Assembly: GCF_040412425.1 (NCBI RefSeq)
Contig: NC_089783.1
Coordinates: forward strand, 44,475,125 to 44,539,124
From: Macrobrachium rosenbergii
Lineage: Eukaryota > Arthropoda > Malacostraca > Decapoda > Palaemonidae
Direction: 5' to 3'
DNA: 64,000 nt
The notes beneath the pieces are model-generated. The model did no database searches, was not told the DNA's origin, and was given only the letters and a program-made list of their open reading frames with translations. This document shows, in pieces, positions 1 to 9,662 of the stretch; the stretch's first letter is position 1, and each line of letters starts with the position of its first letter. The position numbers were made by a program, and so were the translations under genes.

Positions 1-500
1 AGCTTTTTATGAAACATCCCATTTTTGGACTAAATTGTTAGCCTAGACCATTGTAACCTAGTAGGACTATATGACATAGTAATCTGTGCTGGATGAGATG
101 GTATCCTAGCCATAATGCTACATACTAAGGTAATTGTGTTTTATGTAACCCATACCCAAAAGTGTGAATTAAATAATCTGAATTAGGCAGTAGCCTAGAT
201 TAGAGTAAGTTATAGTCTGGCTATAAGGTTACAATTAGTGAGTTACTGTTTTATATAGTAGCCCAAATAGCCTAGGATTGGATATAAACAACAACCTGGG
301 TTAGACAAAAAACAGTAGACTAACTATAAGGTTACATATATAGTAGACTAACTATAAGGTTACATATTAGTAAGTTTTTGCTTTTATATGGCCTATACAT
401 GTAAGAGTGATCTATAATAATCTGGATTAGGCAATACCCTATACTAGGCTAAGAAAGAACAAATAAGCCTATGATTAATATAAACAGTATCCTAGGATCA
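1..500. other. AT-rich intronic sequence with GCCTAG-type motifs
   Basis: No gene seen. The stretch repeatedly uses short motifs of the type TAGCCTAG, which recur at 2500-2770. It contains the 28-bp tandem duplication listed separately. It most likely lies in the last intron of the DPF-type gene whose final exon is at 5611. Confidence 0.5.
314..369. repeat. 28-bp tandem duplication
   Basis: Two adjacent 28-bp units (314-341 and 342-369) both begin AGTAGACTAACTATAAGG and differ only in their last two bases. No function is evident; this looks like a slippage or recombination duplication. Confidence 0.9.
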
Positions 501-503
501 ATA

Positions 504-658
504 GTTATTTCTGGTGATAGAAATTCATTTCTCGTCATAATGTGGTTCGGATTCCACAATAAGCTGTAGGTCCCATTGCTAGGTAACCAGTTGGTTCGGG
601 CCAGCCCTAGGAGAGCTGTTAATCAGCTCAGTGGTCTGGTTAAACTAAGATATACTTA
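504..658 (+). mobile_element. SINE body fragment, same family as 43032-43305
   Basis: This stretch matches the reverse complement of the SINE at 43032-43305 over its body, from the GTTATTTCTGGTGATAG region to the end near TAAACTAAGATATACTT. It lacks the tRNA-like head. Compared with the other copy it is missing about 29 bp between two TTC triplets (near 596), which looks like a deletion between short direct repeats. Confidence 0.8.
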
Positions 659-659
659 A

Positions 660-879
660 CTTACCAGGCCAATGGAAAATGGATCTCTATTTCCGTTTTA
701 AATAAGACCCAAGTTGCTCACGAAGTAGCCCCAGCCTTCTGTCCCTTCACTTTCAAAATTATTAATCATATGATGACAGATTTTCAGAATTTTTAGTGAC
801 TAAAAACAAGAGACAATGGCAGAATTAAAACCATCTGCCACGGTCATCCCAGTTTTGGGAAATTCCAAGGAACAGGCAA
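660..879. other. Unassigned sequence between SINE and DIRS remnant
   Basis: No gene or clear repeat boundary seen. The 3' part may already belong to the DIRS-like element that follows. Confidence 0.3.
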
Positions 880-1690
880 TACCACAACTCCCTTTTGAAA
901 GGAAAAGCTCCCTTTAGATATAGCTAAGCAGCAATTTCGGAGTTACAGTTTGGGACCCCTATGAGAAGACTCTCAGAGGAGACAGCCTCGTCAGAATTTT
1001 ATGCTAGGCTCCAACTCGATAGTATTATAACCTCTTCCACCTTGCTGGAAGTTGCCACCAAAAGGCTTCCAGAAGATTCCAGGATAATTTTTGCTATTGA
1101 GGCCAAAAGTCTTATGGGAACCTGATGGGTAGCACACTGACTTCCTAGAATGGTGCGTAAAACCACGAATGGAAGCATTGGAGTGCTCCATCAAATCACT
1201 CTCCAGTGTCACTGCATTATTACATTGTAACCCCTTCTGTAAGGACCTGTTTGAGGAGTCTGTTGTGGCTCAACTCAGCAAGCATGCCCGCCAACAGAAT
1301 TGTACAGTGCACGCTCTTCTGGGGAAAGGGAACTTCAGAAAACAAAGAACCCAAAATTTCCCTTTACCCAACCCCAAATAAGGCCTGCTTTGATCAAAAA
1401 TCATATAAGCCTTCAGTCTCCCCCTAAAGTTTTCCTCAAAAAACAGGTAGGTGGTCAGAAGGTACAATTCCTTACAAAGGGACAACAACAACAGCAAGGA
1501 CATCCTTTTTCACAATATGATAATACTAGCCATCCTTTGGATGATGCTAGCAAGGAAGTGGCACAAGTCTGCAATTCACCCCACAGGGGGTCTCATTGTA
1601 ATAGTAGACTCTCTATCAAGGAAAATGACAACCACTCTTTTCAAATAATAGCCAACATGAGTAGAGTAAAAAAGCCACAATAATGTAACT
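880..1690 (+). pseudogene. DIRS-like gag remnant
   Basis: Fragmentary open frames read on the plus strand (for example 1169-1381, continuing in another frame at 1300-1683). The translation has a helical stretch rich in Leu/Ser/Cys followed by a basic, Gln- and Pro-rich tail with a run of five Gln near 1480-1500. This is the general look of DIRS gag proteins, where a helical domain precedes a low-complexity basic tail. There is no catalytic motif to test. The assignment depends partly on position upstream of the RNase H tail and recombinase. Frameshifts and stops make it non-functional. Confidence 0.4.
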
Positions 1691-1763
1691 GAAAAACTGT
1701 ATTTTTCAAGGTACAAAAAAAAAAAAAAAAAAATACAAAAAAGGATAAAAACAAGGGAGCTTT

Positions 1764-1784
1764 GGACCGTTTGCGTAACGGTCC
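1764..1784. repeat. Perfect 8-bp hairpin next to an A-tract
   Basis: GGACCGTT and AACGGTCC form a perfect 8-bp stem around a 5-nt loop. It lies about 35 bp after an A-run (1712-1730). The segment 1690-1900 does not fit the flanking DIRS coding remnants and may be the end of another element inserted there; its family is not established. Confidence 0.6.
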
Positions 1785-2000
1785 TCTTCAGCCAACTGAA
1801 TAAAAATACTTGTTTTTCTTAAAAAGACGTTGAAAAGAATTTTCGTGTCAGTCCAGGAAAACATCGAACAATCTTTCTGTGTGGACTTAACAGTTATGTA
1901 ATGGCTGTTTTCCCATACCTGTGGGCCAACCGTTGTGATCTTCTTAATGGCTGTCGCTCGATCGTGCGGTACTCATTACTGGTGACTAGGTGGTTCGTGG

Positions 2001-2268
2001 GTGGAGAATGGCTTTCAGCATTGGTGCCTATTATTTCTGCGACAACTGCCACTTCACCAACCTGTGCGGGGAGAAGTGGGCCTGTTCGTCACATACAAGA
2101 ATCACAAATGCCTAATATATGTGTCTCCGAACCTGGACAGTCAAGCAACAACAAGAGATGCCTTCCTGAAGACTGGAACAAGGGGAGGACGATATCTTTT
2201 TCCTCCATTGTCCCAGATGTCAAAGGTTTTGAGCAAACTTCTAACCTTCAAAGGAACAGCTTTCTTAA
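2001..2268 (+). pseudogene. DIRS RT/RNase H C-terminal tail
   Basis: The frame open to 2275 ends in a block with the pattern LFPPLSQMSKVLSKLLTFKG then TAFLI. This resembles the end of the RT/RNase H polyprotein in DIRS-type elements, where a YLFPP motif precedes a conserved KVL-KL helix and a strand leading into a Trp-rich motif. The frame is cut at 2269-2270 by the MITE. After the MITE the sequence picks up in the recombinase part (3581), and the expected Pro-x-x-Pro-x-x-x-Trp-Phe motif is found there in a shifted frame. The copy is degraded. Confidence 0.55.
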
Positions 2269-2397
2269 TACAGTAAAGCCCCATATTTGCGGGGGATGCA
2301 TAACACCCCCCTCCCCCCCCGCAAATAGCTAAAACCAGTGAATACTTAGAACCCTTCTAAAAATACTTAGAACTGCCTACAGTATTTTGATAGTTCA

Positions 2398-2416
2398 AAC
2401 ACACACACACACACAC
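2398..2416. repeat. (AC)n microsatellite
   Basis: A short run of AC repeats lies in the left part of the TA-MITE, close to where the nested insert begins. Confidence 0.9.
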
Positions 2417-2419
2417 AAA

Positions 2420-3360
2420 ACTAAAAGTGCATAGAGGTATTATCCTACTTATGATGGGGTTAGGTTCCAAAAACCCTATCATTTGTTGAAAAAACATATC
2501 TTGAATATAGCCTAGCCTATACTAGGGTATTCAGTACCACCATGTATACATGTATGGTAGCCTAGCCTACACTATAAAGTACAGTATACTCTATACATAC
2601 ATGATATAGTATTTATTAATATCAGCTAATTCTGGAGGTTCAGGCAGAGTGACTTATGATAATTCAATACAAAGAGAAATTGGATAACAAACAAGAATTA
2701 GCTTAGCCTACACTATGGTATATCGTATAGATATGGTAGCCTAGCCTACATTATACTATACTCTATATTCACATATTGTATTATATGAAAACATTAACAT
2801 AACAAATATGCATCTTTTCCATGGATCTCTTAAAAAGTTATGCTTTAATTCACTGTATCCAATAGTATTTATTGTGTATATTCTTATATTGCTTTTGTAT
2901 TATAAATTGCGATCATAGCGATCAATGTTTTGGTTTGGAAATCGATTACGCGGTAAGTTTATTTCTCCGTATTTAACTCGGTTCAGAGCACTTTTCTTGC
3001 TTCTAGTTAATGAAAATGAATTTCTAGATACTTTATTTATATGTGGCAAGGTTATTTTTTGTTGTGCGAAGCGTTTTTAAGTCGAAATATAAATTAAATA
3101 CGTCTTCTTGTGAAATTAATTTAGTTATTTTTTCGTTAATAGATGATGTTGGCCATTTGGGGCATGTTTGTTTTGTGTAAAAAAAAAAAAAAATCAAGAT
3201 TCCGTTTGCTATTTTCACTTGATTTCATCATAGTACGAGCTTTACATATTTCTGGATCGGGGTCCCGTGTCACCCGGTGAAAAAGTCCATTCAGCACTTA
3301 TTTCTAGGTAATTCAGTATTAATTGCTTACCCCATCTCAAAATCAAATTTATCATAACTC
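2420..3360. mobile_element. Unclassified insert inside TA-MITE copy 1
   Basis: This stretch is absent from the related MITE at 35509-35860. It is AT-rich and contains several copies of a motif of the type GGTAGCCTAGCCTACA (about 2562-2577 and 2737-2753). I see no coding frame and no obvious terminal repeat. It may be a separate non-autonomous element or filler DNA. Confidence 0.45.
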
Positions 3361-3580
3361 GAGCACTACCTGGGTACTTGAGTATTTTAGTAGTTTTATC
3401 ACAAAAAGTGCATTTAGTCATGAAAATTATATGAAAATACAGTAGTTAGTGAATATTTCTCAGTAAAAATTACTGTGAATGGGCAAATTTTCAGCGAATA
3501 ATACATATGTACCATAGAGAAATCCGCGAATAGGTGAGTCCGCAAATCATGAGACCATGAATAAGGGGCGGTTTACTGTA

Positions 3581-4700
3581 GCCCAATATGCCAAACAGGC
3601 ATTGGTTCCTGTTACTTCAACAGTTGGTGAAAAGATCAATTCCACTATCATCTGCTGTTCTATCCCAGACAGTAGGAGGGAAAGTCATTTACACATCCTC
3701 CTTTCTGAGCCAAGACCTTCACTTATGGATTTTTTAAATATCTATCGAGAAAATTACTCACCAACATTACTAGGTACCTAGTGCAAAAATTATGGACATC
3801 ATCTATCCAGCAACACCAGTCTGTATGGAAGATATGGTTAGATTATATCCATACTGAAAGCTTGGTTGAGATTTCTAGAGAAACACTTTATTTTTCTTAT
3901 ATACCCTTTTGAAGACAAATGCTTTGCGGCCATATCAGTCATGGCATACAAGGCTGCAATAACAGAACCCTTGCTTTATGGATTCGGGATTGACTCCAGT
4001 ATAGAAGTTGTCACTTCCCTTCTGCAGTCTTTTGCTCTACAAAGACCCGCTCCCAAAAGGCTTCCAATCACTTAGTCCCTGAACAAGGTGCTTAGACTTC
4101 TATCAACCCCTCAATTCAGTGAACTCAATACAACCACACTGCACATGCTACGAAAGGCGATCTTCTTGATTGCTTTGACATCAGGAGCTCATATTAGTGA
4201 ACTGGGCTTTCTTAGACAGGGACGATGCATCACCCAAACAGCTGACCATCAGTTATTATTGTCCCCTGGCCATCATTTCTGGCCAAGAATGAGGATCTTT
4301 TAAAAAGGAAATCTGCTCTTATAAGAAAACTCAGTTTAGCAGACAACACATTATGGCTGGTTCAAGCACTTAAGGTTTACCTAGAAGTCATGGCAAACAT
4401 CCCAGAGGGTCTATTTTCCTACACCCTAGCACAAACTAACCACTCTCCCGACAAGGGCTGGGGATGATTGTAGGATTGTAGTGTCTCATTAAAAAGGCAG
4501 ATCCACACTCTTTTCCTAGGTCACATGATATTAGGTAAGTACAGTACGCTGTTGGCCTTCTTCAGAAATGTCCCTTTCGAAGAAGTCTCCGAATGTACAG
4601 GGTGGTCATCAGGGACACACACACACATTATTGCCATGTGCTAGAACAAATTTGACTACACTGTGTATCAGTAGGTGGCATGGTTAGTCCTAACCCCTAG
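3581..4700 (+). pseudogene. DIRS-like tyrosine recombinase remnant (copy 1)
   Basis: Broken frames on the plus strand carry recognisable recombinase parts: an N-terminal core-binding region with YKAAITEPLLYGF (about 3949-3987), then the helix RKAIFLIALTSGAHISELG (4151-4209), and near 4510-4535 the box SFPRSHDIR. In tyrosine recombinases the first catalytic Arg sits where this copy has His (4190-4192, CAT), a change that a CpG transition would give. The His-x-x-Arg pair is still present (4524-4535). I could not place the catalytic Tyr. Multiple stops separate the parts, so it is inactive. It differs from the recombinase at 10231-11142, so two lineages are present. Confidence 0.6.
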
Positions 4701-5008
4701 GTACTACAGCAGAAAACTAGGGGTGCTGTTGACAGTGAGTATGCTAATGCTAACTATCACTGAGAGAAGGGCGACAGTACTGCAACTAAACCCAGCATGC
4801 TTAGGTAAGCCACTGTAGAACTATATCCTAAAACGTAGGTTTGTGTATAGTTTCCTTGGTACCAAAACCTGAAGAGTACTTGGAGTAAAGAATGGGACTC
4901 GAAATTTGTGGCTTGACCTCAGACCAGAAATGTTTTTCCTTTGGGGTGTTGGGATTAAAAATTGAGAGTTTAAACCTTTTTCGTCACCTGTCAGTATATT
5001 TGTAAAGA

Positions 5009-5028
5009 TCCTTGAGGATGAAACAAGC
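5009..5028 (+). other. Stem-loop plus GAAA box resembling half a hammerhead motif
   Basis: TCCTTGAGGA forms a 3-bp stem with a TTGA loop and is followed by TGAAAC. The same box occurs in the same orientation at 5457-5472 with CGAAAC. This is how helix II plus the GAAA core of hammerhead ribozymes looks, but the CTGATGA core is not intact. Treat it as a repeated box of unknown role. Confidence 0.3.
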
Positions 5029-5040
5029 GACTGCCCTATC

Positions 5041-5516
5041 AAAAAACAGGTTTTGGTGTAGGAAAAACCTATTTTTGGTAGTCGCTGTTGAGTTCTAAAA
5101 ACCCTCCCACTTTCCTGATGAAAAGGCATGGGATTTGGGCAAGGGATCATCCTGCATTGACCAACAGAGTAATGGCTCCTTGGTCTTTAACAACCCGATT
5201 GTAAACAAGAGGGCGGATGCTCATGCGCAATAGTCACTTCTCTTTCTTGCAGGTTCTTTGACGTTGGAAAAACTGGGTTCAACTTTGCTGAAGATAAGGG
5301 GAAGTGCCCTCTTATCTTTGAGTCCATTATATACTCCATCACGTGTTATAATGTTAATCATTATGACACAATATCTGGCCAAAAAGACCAACTAGAAGAG
5401 AATGCTTTGATAGTAGTTTGGTCAGCATGGAGCTCTGGTAGACCATGGAAGGTAACTCCTTGAGGACGAAACAGCGACTAACAAAAATAGGTTTTTCCTA
5501 CACCAAAACCTGTTTT
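5041..5516. mobile_element. Inverted-terminal-repeat element (MITE family B) in the last intron
   Basis: About 45 bp at 5041-5090 are the inverted complement of 5470-5516 (CAGGTTTTGGTGTAGG on one side, CCTACACCAAAACCTG on the other). The interior of about 380 bp has no convincing frame. The right end is extended by a T-run (to 5526) that runs towards the splice acceptor of the DPF exon at 5611. No clear target-site duplication could be read. Confidence 0.7.
5457..5472 (+). other. Second copy of the TCCTTGAGGA-GAAAC box
   Basis: Identical to 5009-5024 except GATGAAAC versus GACGAAAC. It directly abuts the right terminal repeat of the element at 5041-5516. The first copy lies just outside the left repeat in the same orientation, so the boxes are direct repeats while the termini are inverted. 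Confidence 0.5.
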
Positions 5517-5610
5517 TTTTTTTTTTACCCTCAAAGCTCCACATGTTAAGGGATGTAACTTTAAGATATTGCCTACTTAATATTAGCTTAATCATCACTG
5601 TCTGTTTTAG

Positions 5611-5742
5611 GATCAGCTGTTATTCTGTGATGACTGTGATCGAGGATACCATCTTTATTGTCTTGATCCACCGTTGTCAGAACCACCAGAAGGAGAATGG
5701 TCATGTTATCTTTGTCTTCAAGAATTCCATGCTTCTAAATAA
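5611..5742 (+). CDS. Last exon of a DPF/requiem (d4) double-PHD-finger protein, partial
   Basis: A clear acceptor (CTGTCTGTTTTAG, ending 5610) is followed by 43 codons and a TAA stop at 5740-5742. The translation runs [20 protein letters not shown] and continues [20 protein letters not shown], then ASK. This is the C-terminal half of the second PHD finger of DPF-family proteins (DPF1-3, Drosophila d4), which are BAF45 subunits of SWI/SNF chromatin remodellers; the tandem PHD fingers read histone H3. Zinc ligands in this exon are Cys6, Cys9, His14, Cys17, Cys32 and Cys35, with the typical Trp at 30. The first two Cys of the C4HC3 finger, and all earlier domains, must be in exons upstream of this window, so the preceding intron exceeds 5.6 kb. 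The intron phase fits 0. Length and stop position match the short tail of the family. PHF10 and other PHD proteins are less likely because of the close match to DPF wording. Confidence 0.9.
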   Translation, partial: DQLLFCDDCDRGYHLYCLDPPLSEPPEGEWSCYLCLQEFHASK

Positions 5743-5900
5743 GAAATATCTATATTTAATTTTTATTTTTATTTAAAGGTAAAGATACTTGGAATTTTGA
5801 ACTGTAGAATTCAAATGGAATGGCATAAAAGAAAATCAGCATGACTGAATTAAAATAAATTCCATGAATAGTTCTGATTCCATTACAAGGTAGACTTGTG
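5743..5900 (+). other. Probable 3' UTR of the DPF-type gene with AATAAA at 5854-5859
   Basis: Directly after the stop codon the sequence becomes AT-rich and non-coding. The first AATAAA-type polyadenylation signal is at 5854-5859. Further A-rich sites follow, so the true 3' end may be later. Confidence 0.5.
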
Positions 5901-8560
5901 TTCTTTTACTTATAAAGTAAACAATATTCAGGCAGTGATTAACTTTATTTCTATTTAAGAACATTCAGCATTCTCTTTAACTAGTACAAGCTAACACATT
6001 TACAAAGCTTTAGGGAAAAATTGATTTTATACTGGCAAGGGTCAAATTATGCCAAAAATTAAGTTAAAGTTACCTTCAAATATAAATGGTATGCATGTTT
6101 TTTATATTTATTTTCTGTTTGGTAGAAGACTTAAGTTTAAAAAGTTGGTTATTATTGACAATATGTGAGTGAGTTTCCATTCAGAGTAGAGTTCATGATT
6201 GTCTTTATGCAGCTACTATTTTATCCTCAGGGAACCTAACAGAATATTGGTTTGGTCTGATGTAAGGTAATTAGATTATGGGTCAATTTTTTGGTATGCT
6301 AATTGCATATTTTATGTCTTGGTGTGGGATGTTATGAAACAAAACCGGGAAGGACAGAGATGTAAGTTTTATAAGGAAATAGTATTTTAAAACATAAGAT
6401 GAATGAAATATTGTTAGGGTGCCTTTTAAATAACATTGGAGGCATATCACTACCTGCATTATTTTTCAGCATTCTGTTTTGTATTAAATGTTAAAATCCA
6501 CATTAATTATATTTGTACATTCCAGGCCCTTTTTAGGTACTCGGTTTGACCTATGATTCAGTCAAGTAGGTTCATTTAGAACTATTTAAATTAATTGGAT
6601 ATTACATTCATTGTGGAATTTTAAATACTATTTTTAATCCACAGTTAAATGCATGCAATTTTTACTTTTGTTGTGAAGTAGAAGGTGAATTTATTCATTC
6701 ACCTGAACTTTAAATATACCATATTACATGACTTTGATTACTATGAGTGCCAAAAAAATTACATGTACAAATTAACCAAGCACTAAAAATCCAGGGAGGA
6801 GAAAGGAAGTGCTAATTTAATTTACCAGAAATTGTGAAATAGATTTTTGGCTAGCATTTTATCAGTGGTAATCTGTATTTTCCCTGCCTCTTACTTGCTT
6901 TAGAAATAAGATTTATTAGATCATTGCAGACATTTTTCTCAAGATATTGTCTCGGTGGATGATGATCATAAGTAAATTTAATGTTCCTGTGAGATTAGAT
7001 TTCATAGTTTGTTTCTTCCCATGGTAGTTGTAAAAACTGATGAAGAATCTTTGAATAATATCATTATATATCTCCAGCAAAACATTTTACTAGGAAAAGT
7101 CATTTATATTTCCATTGACTAAAGCTCTCTTCTCATGATTTAAAAAAGTTTTTTTTCAAAAGGGATGTATTAATTTTATTAGGGATATAAAAGATTTTCA
7201 AAAGCTCTGTCTTAAGTCTTGTGAAACAACCAAATACCAATTCCCTAACTTCATGAAGCATTATTGAATTATACTGTATTCATACTCAATTAAATACAGA
7301 CAGAAATGAAAAAGCATTCAGGTCTGGAACAAACATGGATCTGGAAATACTATAGTTCAGTATCACAAAAAATAATACAAGTGGCTTATTATGTGAAGTC
7401 ATGGATTTGATAATGGAGCAGATTAAGCTTACAAGAATATGAAGTCTTCATGTGTACAAATATAACAATATACAGTCAGTAGGAAGTGCATTGAAACATT
7501 ATTTGCTAAAGGAATTGTTAATGACTTATTTCACAGAATCATGAGGTTTTAAAGAATGTATAATCTCTTAAATGGGTAAACACTTTTGCCGAATGAACCC
7601 ATTACTCAGGAAATGCCTTACAGTAGCTTGCAGTCACACCAGCGAGTCTTAATCATGAAGGAAAGGGGCCCAGACCTCCTGCAAGTTTCTATGCCCCAAA
7701 AAATGAAAAGTTGTTATTAAAACTATGACTAACATTTGTTATTAAAAATCCATTTGTTCATATGGAGCTGTAATTATATAATGCTTAAATGGCCATTTAG
7801 GAAGGAAGACTAAGCCAGAAATGAGGAGGAAGAGCAGAGAGAGGGAAGATGATGCAGAGCAGAGAAAGGGATGAAGATGTGAAGAATGAAAAACACCATC
7901 TCTCGTTGGTAGGCTAAATGTTACTTGTAAAGTTAGGTTTCTATTTGAGCAATTGCTCTGGACATGTAGTCTAGTAGAAGAATGGGTCTGTTGAATATCT
8001 GCATTTCGCATAGACTATTTGGTTGCTTTCTAGTTGAGAGCAGTTGAGCAAACACCACTTCCTCCCTTCAGTGTGAATACAGTCATCAGGTTGGATGGAT
8101 GTTGGGCTGTTGGTCGCTTATGGCATACACTCAGGCCCTGGATGGTCTTTTACAGGATTGCAATTTTTACCACTCTTCTGCAGTCTTTTATTAGCTTATG
8201 TTCCTGAAAAGATTGGGTAGCTGTAATACCCTCTGTCGGGATGTATGTAGGATTTATCATGTATAGACATACAGAACGGTTGAGTTACGAATCCCTGTGA
8301 TATTACATGAGATGTTTAGTCCAGCAAGTTCAGTTTCAACTGCTTAAACATAAGTACAGATTTTCTACCTGATTTGGGCAGGGTACTTCTTATCCTGAAT
8401 CATTATTATGAGAAAATGTATGGATTGGTGAACCATGATTTTTAGAGGGAACATCTCAAAAAATTTTTAACAATAGGAGTTGATTTTGCCAATTTTTTCA
8501 TGGGAAGCCCAATTCTTACCTCAGGGAATTATATCTTTGGTGGTGCTTTCCTCCTTCCAG
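5901..8560. other. AT-rich sequence, no gene seen
   Basis: No open frame with protein-like content, no strong splice-bounded exon and no recognised repeat. Part could be an extended 3' UTR of the DPF-type gene. Confidence 0.5.
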
Positions 8561-8622
8561 AACCCTTGCAGCAATGTTGGTATATATATCTCATTGGGCT
8601 CTCAGGGAGCCTAACAATCTTG

Positions 8623-8658
8623 AAGTAACTACCACCTCTCAAGTAACTACCACCTCTC
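8623..8658. repeat. 18-bp tandem duplication
   Basis: AAGTAACTACCACCTCTC occurs twice in a row (8623-8640, 8641-8658) without mismatch. It lies at the edge of the gag-like remnant that follows. Confidence 0.9.
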
Positions 8659-9300
8659 TCCTTTGAACTCCTTGACGGATTTCTTGAAGGTTCACTCAGG
8701 AAGCAAGGCAGTTGCTCTTACTGCTGTGGTTGCATTCTGCTTGTGGTGTTTTGGATCTGGTTAACTTTCTGAAGTGCATGTTGGGGAGTTCCTGTTATCT
8801 AGCAATCAAGCAAACAACTCCCTCAACTGTGTATGATGACTCGGTGGCATCAATCATGGCTCCTCCCACAACTAAAAGACAATCATAACCTGTTGGTTCT
8901 CCTGTGAAGAAAGTCAGACATGAACCAGGGGCAAGAAGGAATTGTGGCATTCCCTTTCCTTCCCATAATCGCTGCTTAACACTTCTATTCTCTCTCACTA
9001 ATGTTGAGGGAAGAAGATTAGATCTTGAATTGGTGTCAGACTTCATGGCACCTCTTTCAGGGGTAACAAGGAGTCAGCAGTGGAAAGAGAACTGGGAGTC
9101 CTATGTTCTCACCAACTGTATTTTATCAACCCTTAGAGGCATCCATCTGTAGCCAAACCTTTGGGTGCAGTTAGGCCTTCAGCTTCTTGGGTTGTACAGA
9201 AACCAACTTCCCTGGGTTAATTTCCCTGAACCCAGACCAGTATCTCAGCCTGTCCTTCTTCAAGTAAGTGAGGAAAACTTTCCAAACTCTTTCGTACTCC
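8640..9300 (+). pseudogene. Possible DIRS-like gag remnant (copy 3)
   Basis: Translation of the plus strand in shifting frames gives a helical Ala/Val/Cys/Leu segment with KAVALTAVVAFCLW (about 8709-8750), then a stretch on 'LSSNQANNSL', then a Pro/Ser/basic-rich part. This general order is that of gag regions in DIRS elements. Stops and frameshifts are frequent. There is no motif with a catalytic residue, so the call rests on resemblance only. It is followed by a MITE at 9354 and by DIRS sequence on the opposite strand. Confidence 0.35.
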
Positions 9301-9353
9301 ACCTACAGTTGATAGCAGGGAAAGGGGAAGAATGAGTGAGGCAGGTTAATATG

Positions 9354-9662
9354 ACAAATTTTAAATGAATTTGTACTTTTCATAACTAACAAACCTGGGT
9401 TCTTAGCATATGGGAAAATTCTCTAGCGCCTGCTGGAGTCCGGTTAAAAAGTTACAAGGAATTTGGTGGCATCAGGGGTTAGCCAAGATGGCAGTAAGGA
9501 CGAGGGGTAGCCGACCTACTGTACCTTACCCCATCTCAGGTCCATCGTGTCAGTTTCCCCTAGCCCAGATAAAATTATATAAGGGTTGGCTTCAAGTGGG
9601 CAATATATGTTAAGACTGCAGGTTTGTTAGTTATGAAAAATACAAACTGATTTCAAATTTGT
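9354..9662. mobile_element. MITE-like element with about 50-bp inverted ends (family C)
   Basis: The left end ACAAATTTTAAATG continues into TTTTCATAACTAACAAACCTG; the right end at about 9610-9662 is its inverted complement, CAGGTTTGTTAGTTATGAAAA followed by an AAATTTGT end. The termini resemble those of 14319-14647, so both belong to one broad family. The interior of about 190 bp contains no gene. No convincing target-site duplication was read. Confidence 0.7.

Larger units (their letters stand above)
2271..3578. mobile_element. TA-flanked MITE (family A, copy 1) carrying a nested insert
   Basis: The ends are inverted: CAGTAAAGCCCC at 2271 against the reverse complement of GGGGCGGTTTACTG ending at 3578. 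Both are flanked by TA (2269-2270 and 3579-3580), the target-site duplication of Tc1/mariner-type elements. The outer parts (2271 to about 2420 and about 3363 to 3578) match, in inverted orientation, the copy at 35509-35860, including the CACAAAAAGTGCATTTAGTCA box. The middle, about 2420-3360, has no counterpart in that copy and is an insertion of about 940 bp. No transposase is present. Confidence 0.75.
880..4800 (+). mobile_element. Decayed DIRS-like retroelement (copy 1), internally deleted and interrupted
   Basis: Three coding remnants lie in the order expected for DIRS elements on the plus strand: a gag-like part (to about 1690), the tail of the RT/RNase H region (about 2001-2268) and a tyrosine recombinase (3581-4700). 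The core reverse transcriptase is missing between the first two, so about 2 kb was lost or replaced, here by a segment with an A-tract and a hairpin. A TA-flanked MITE (2271-3578) sits between RNase H tail and recombinase. DIRS elements use a tyrosine recombinase instead of a DDE integrase. All frames are broken, so this copy is dead. The outer ends are not defined. Confidence 0.65.

Noticed and set aside
5115..5121. CTGATGA as the missing hammerhead core
   Set aside because: It is not in the right position or orientation to pair with either GAAAC box and has no helix II after it.
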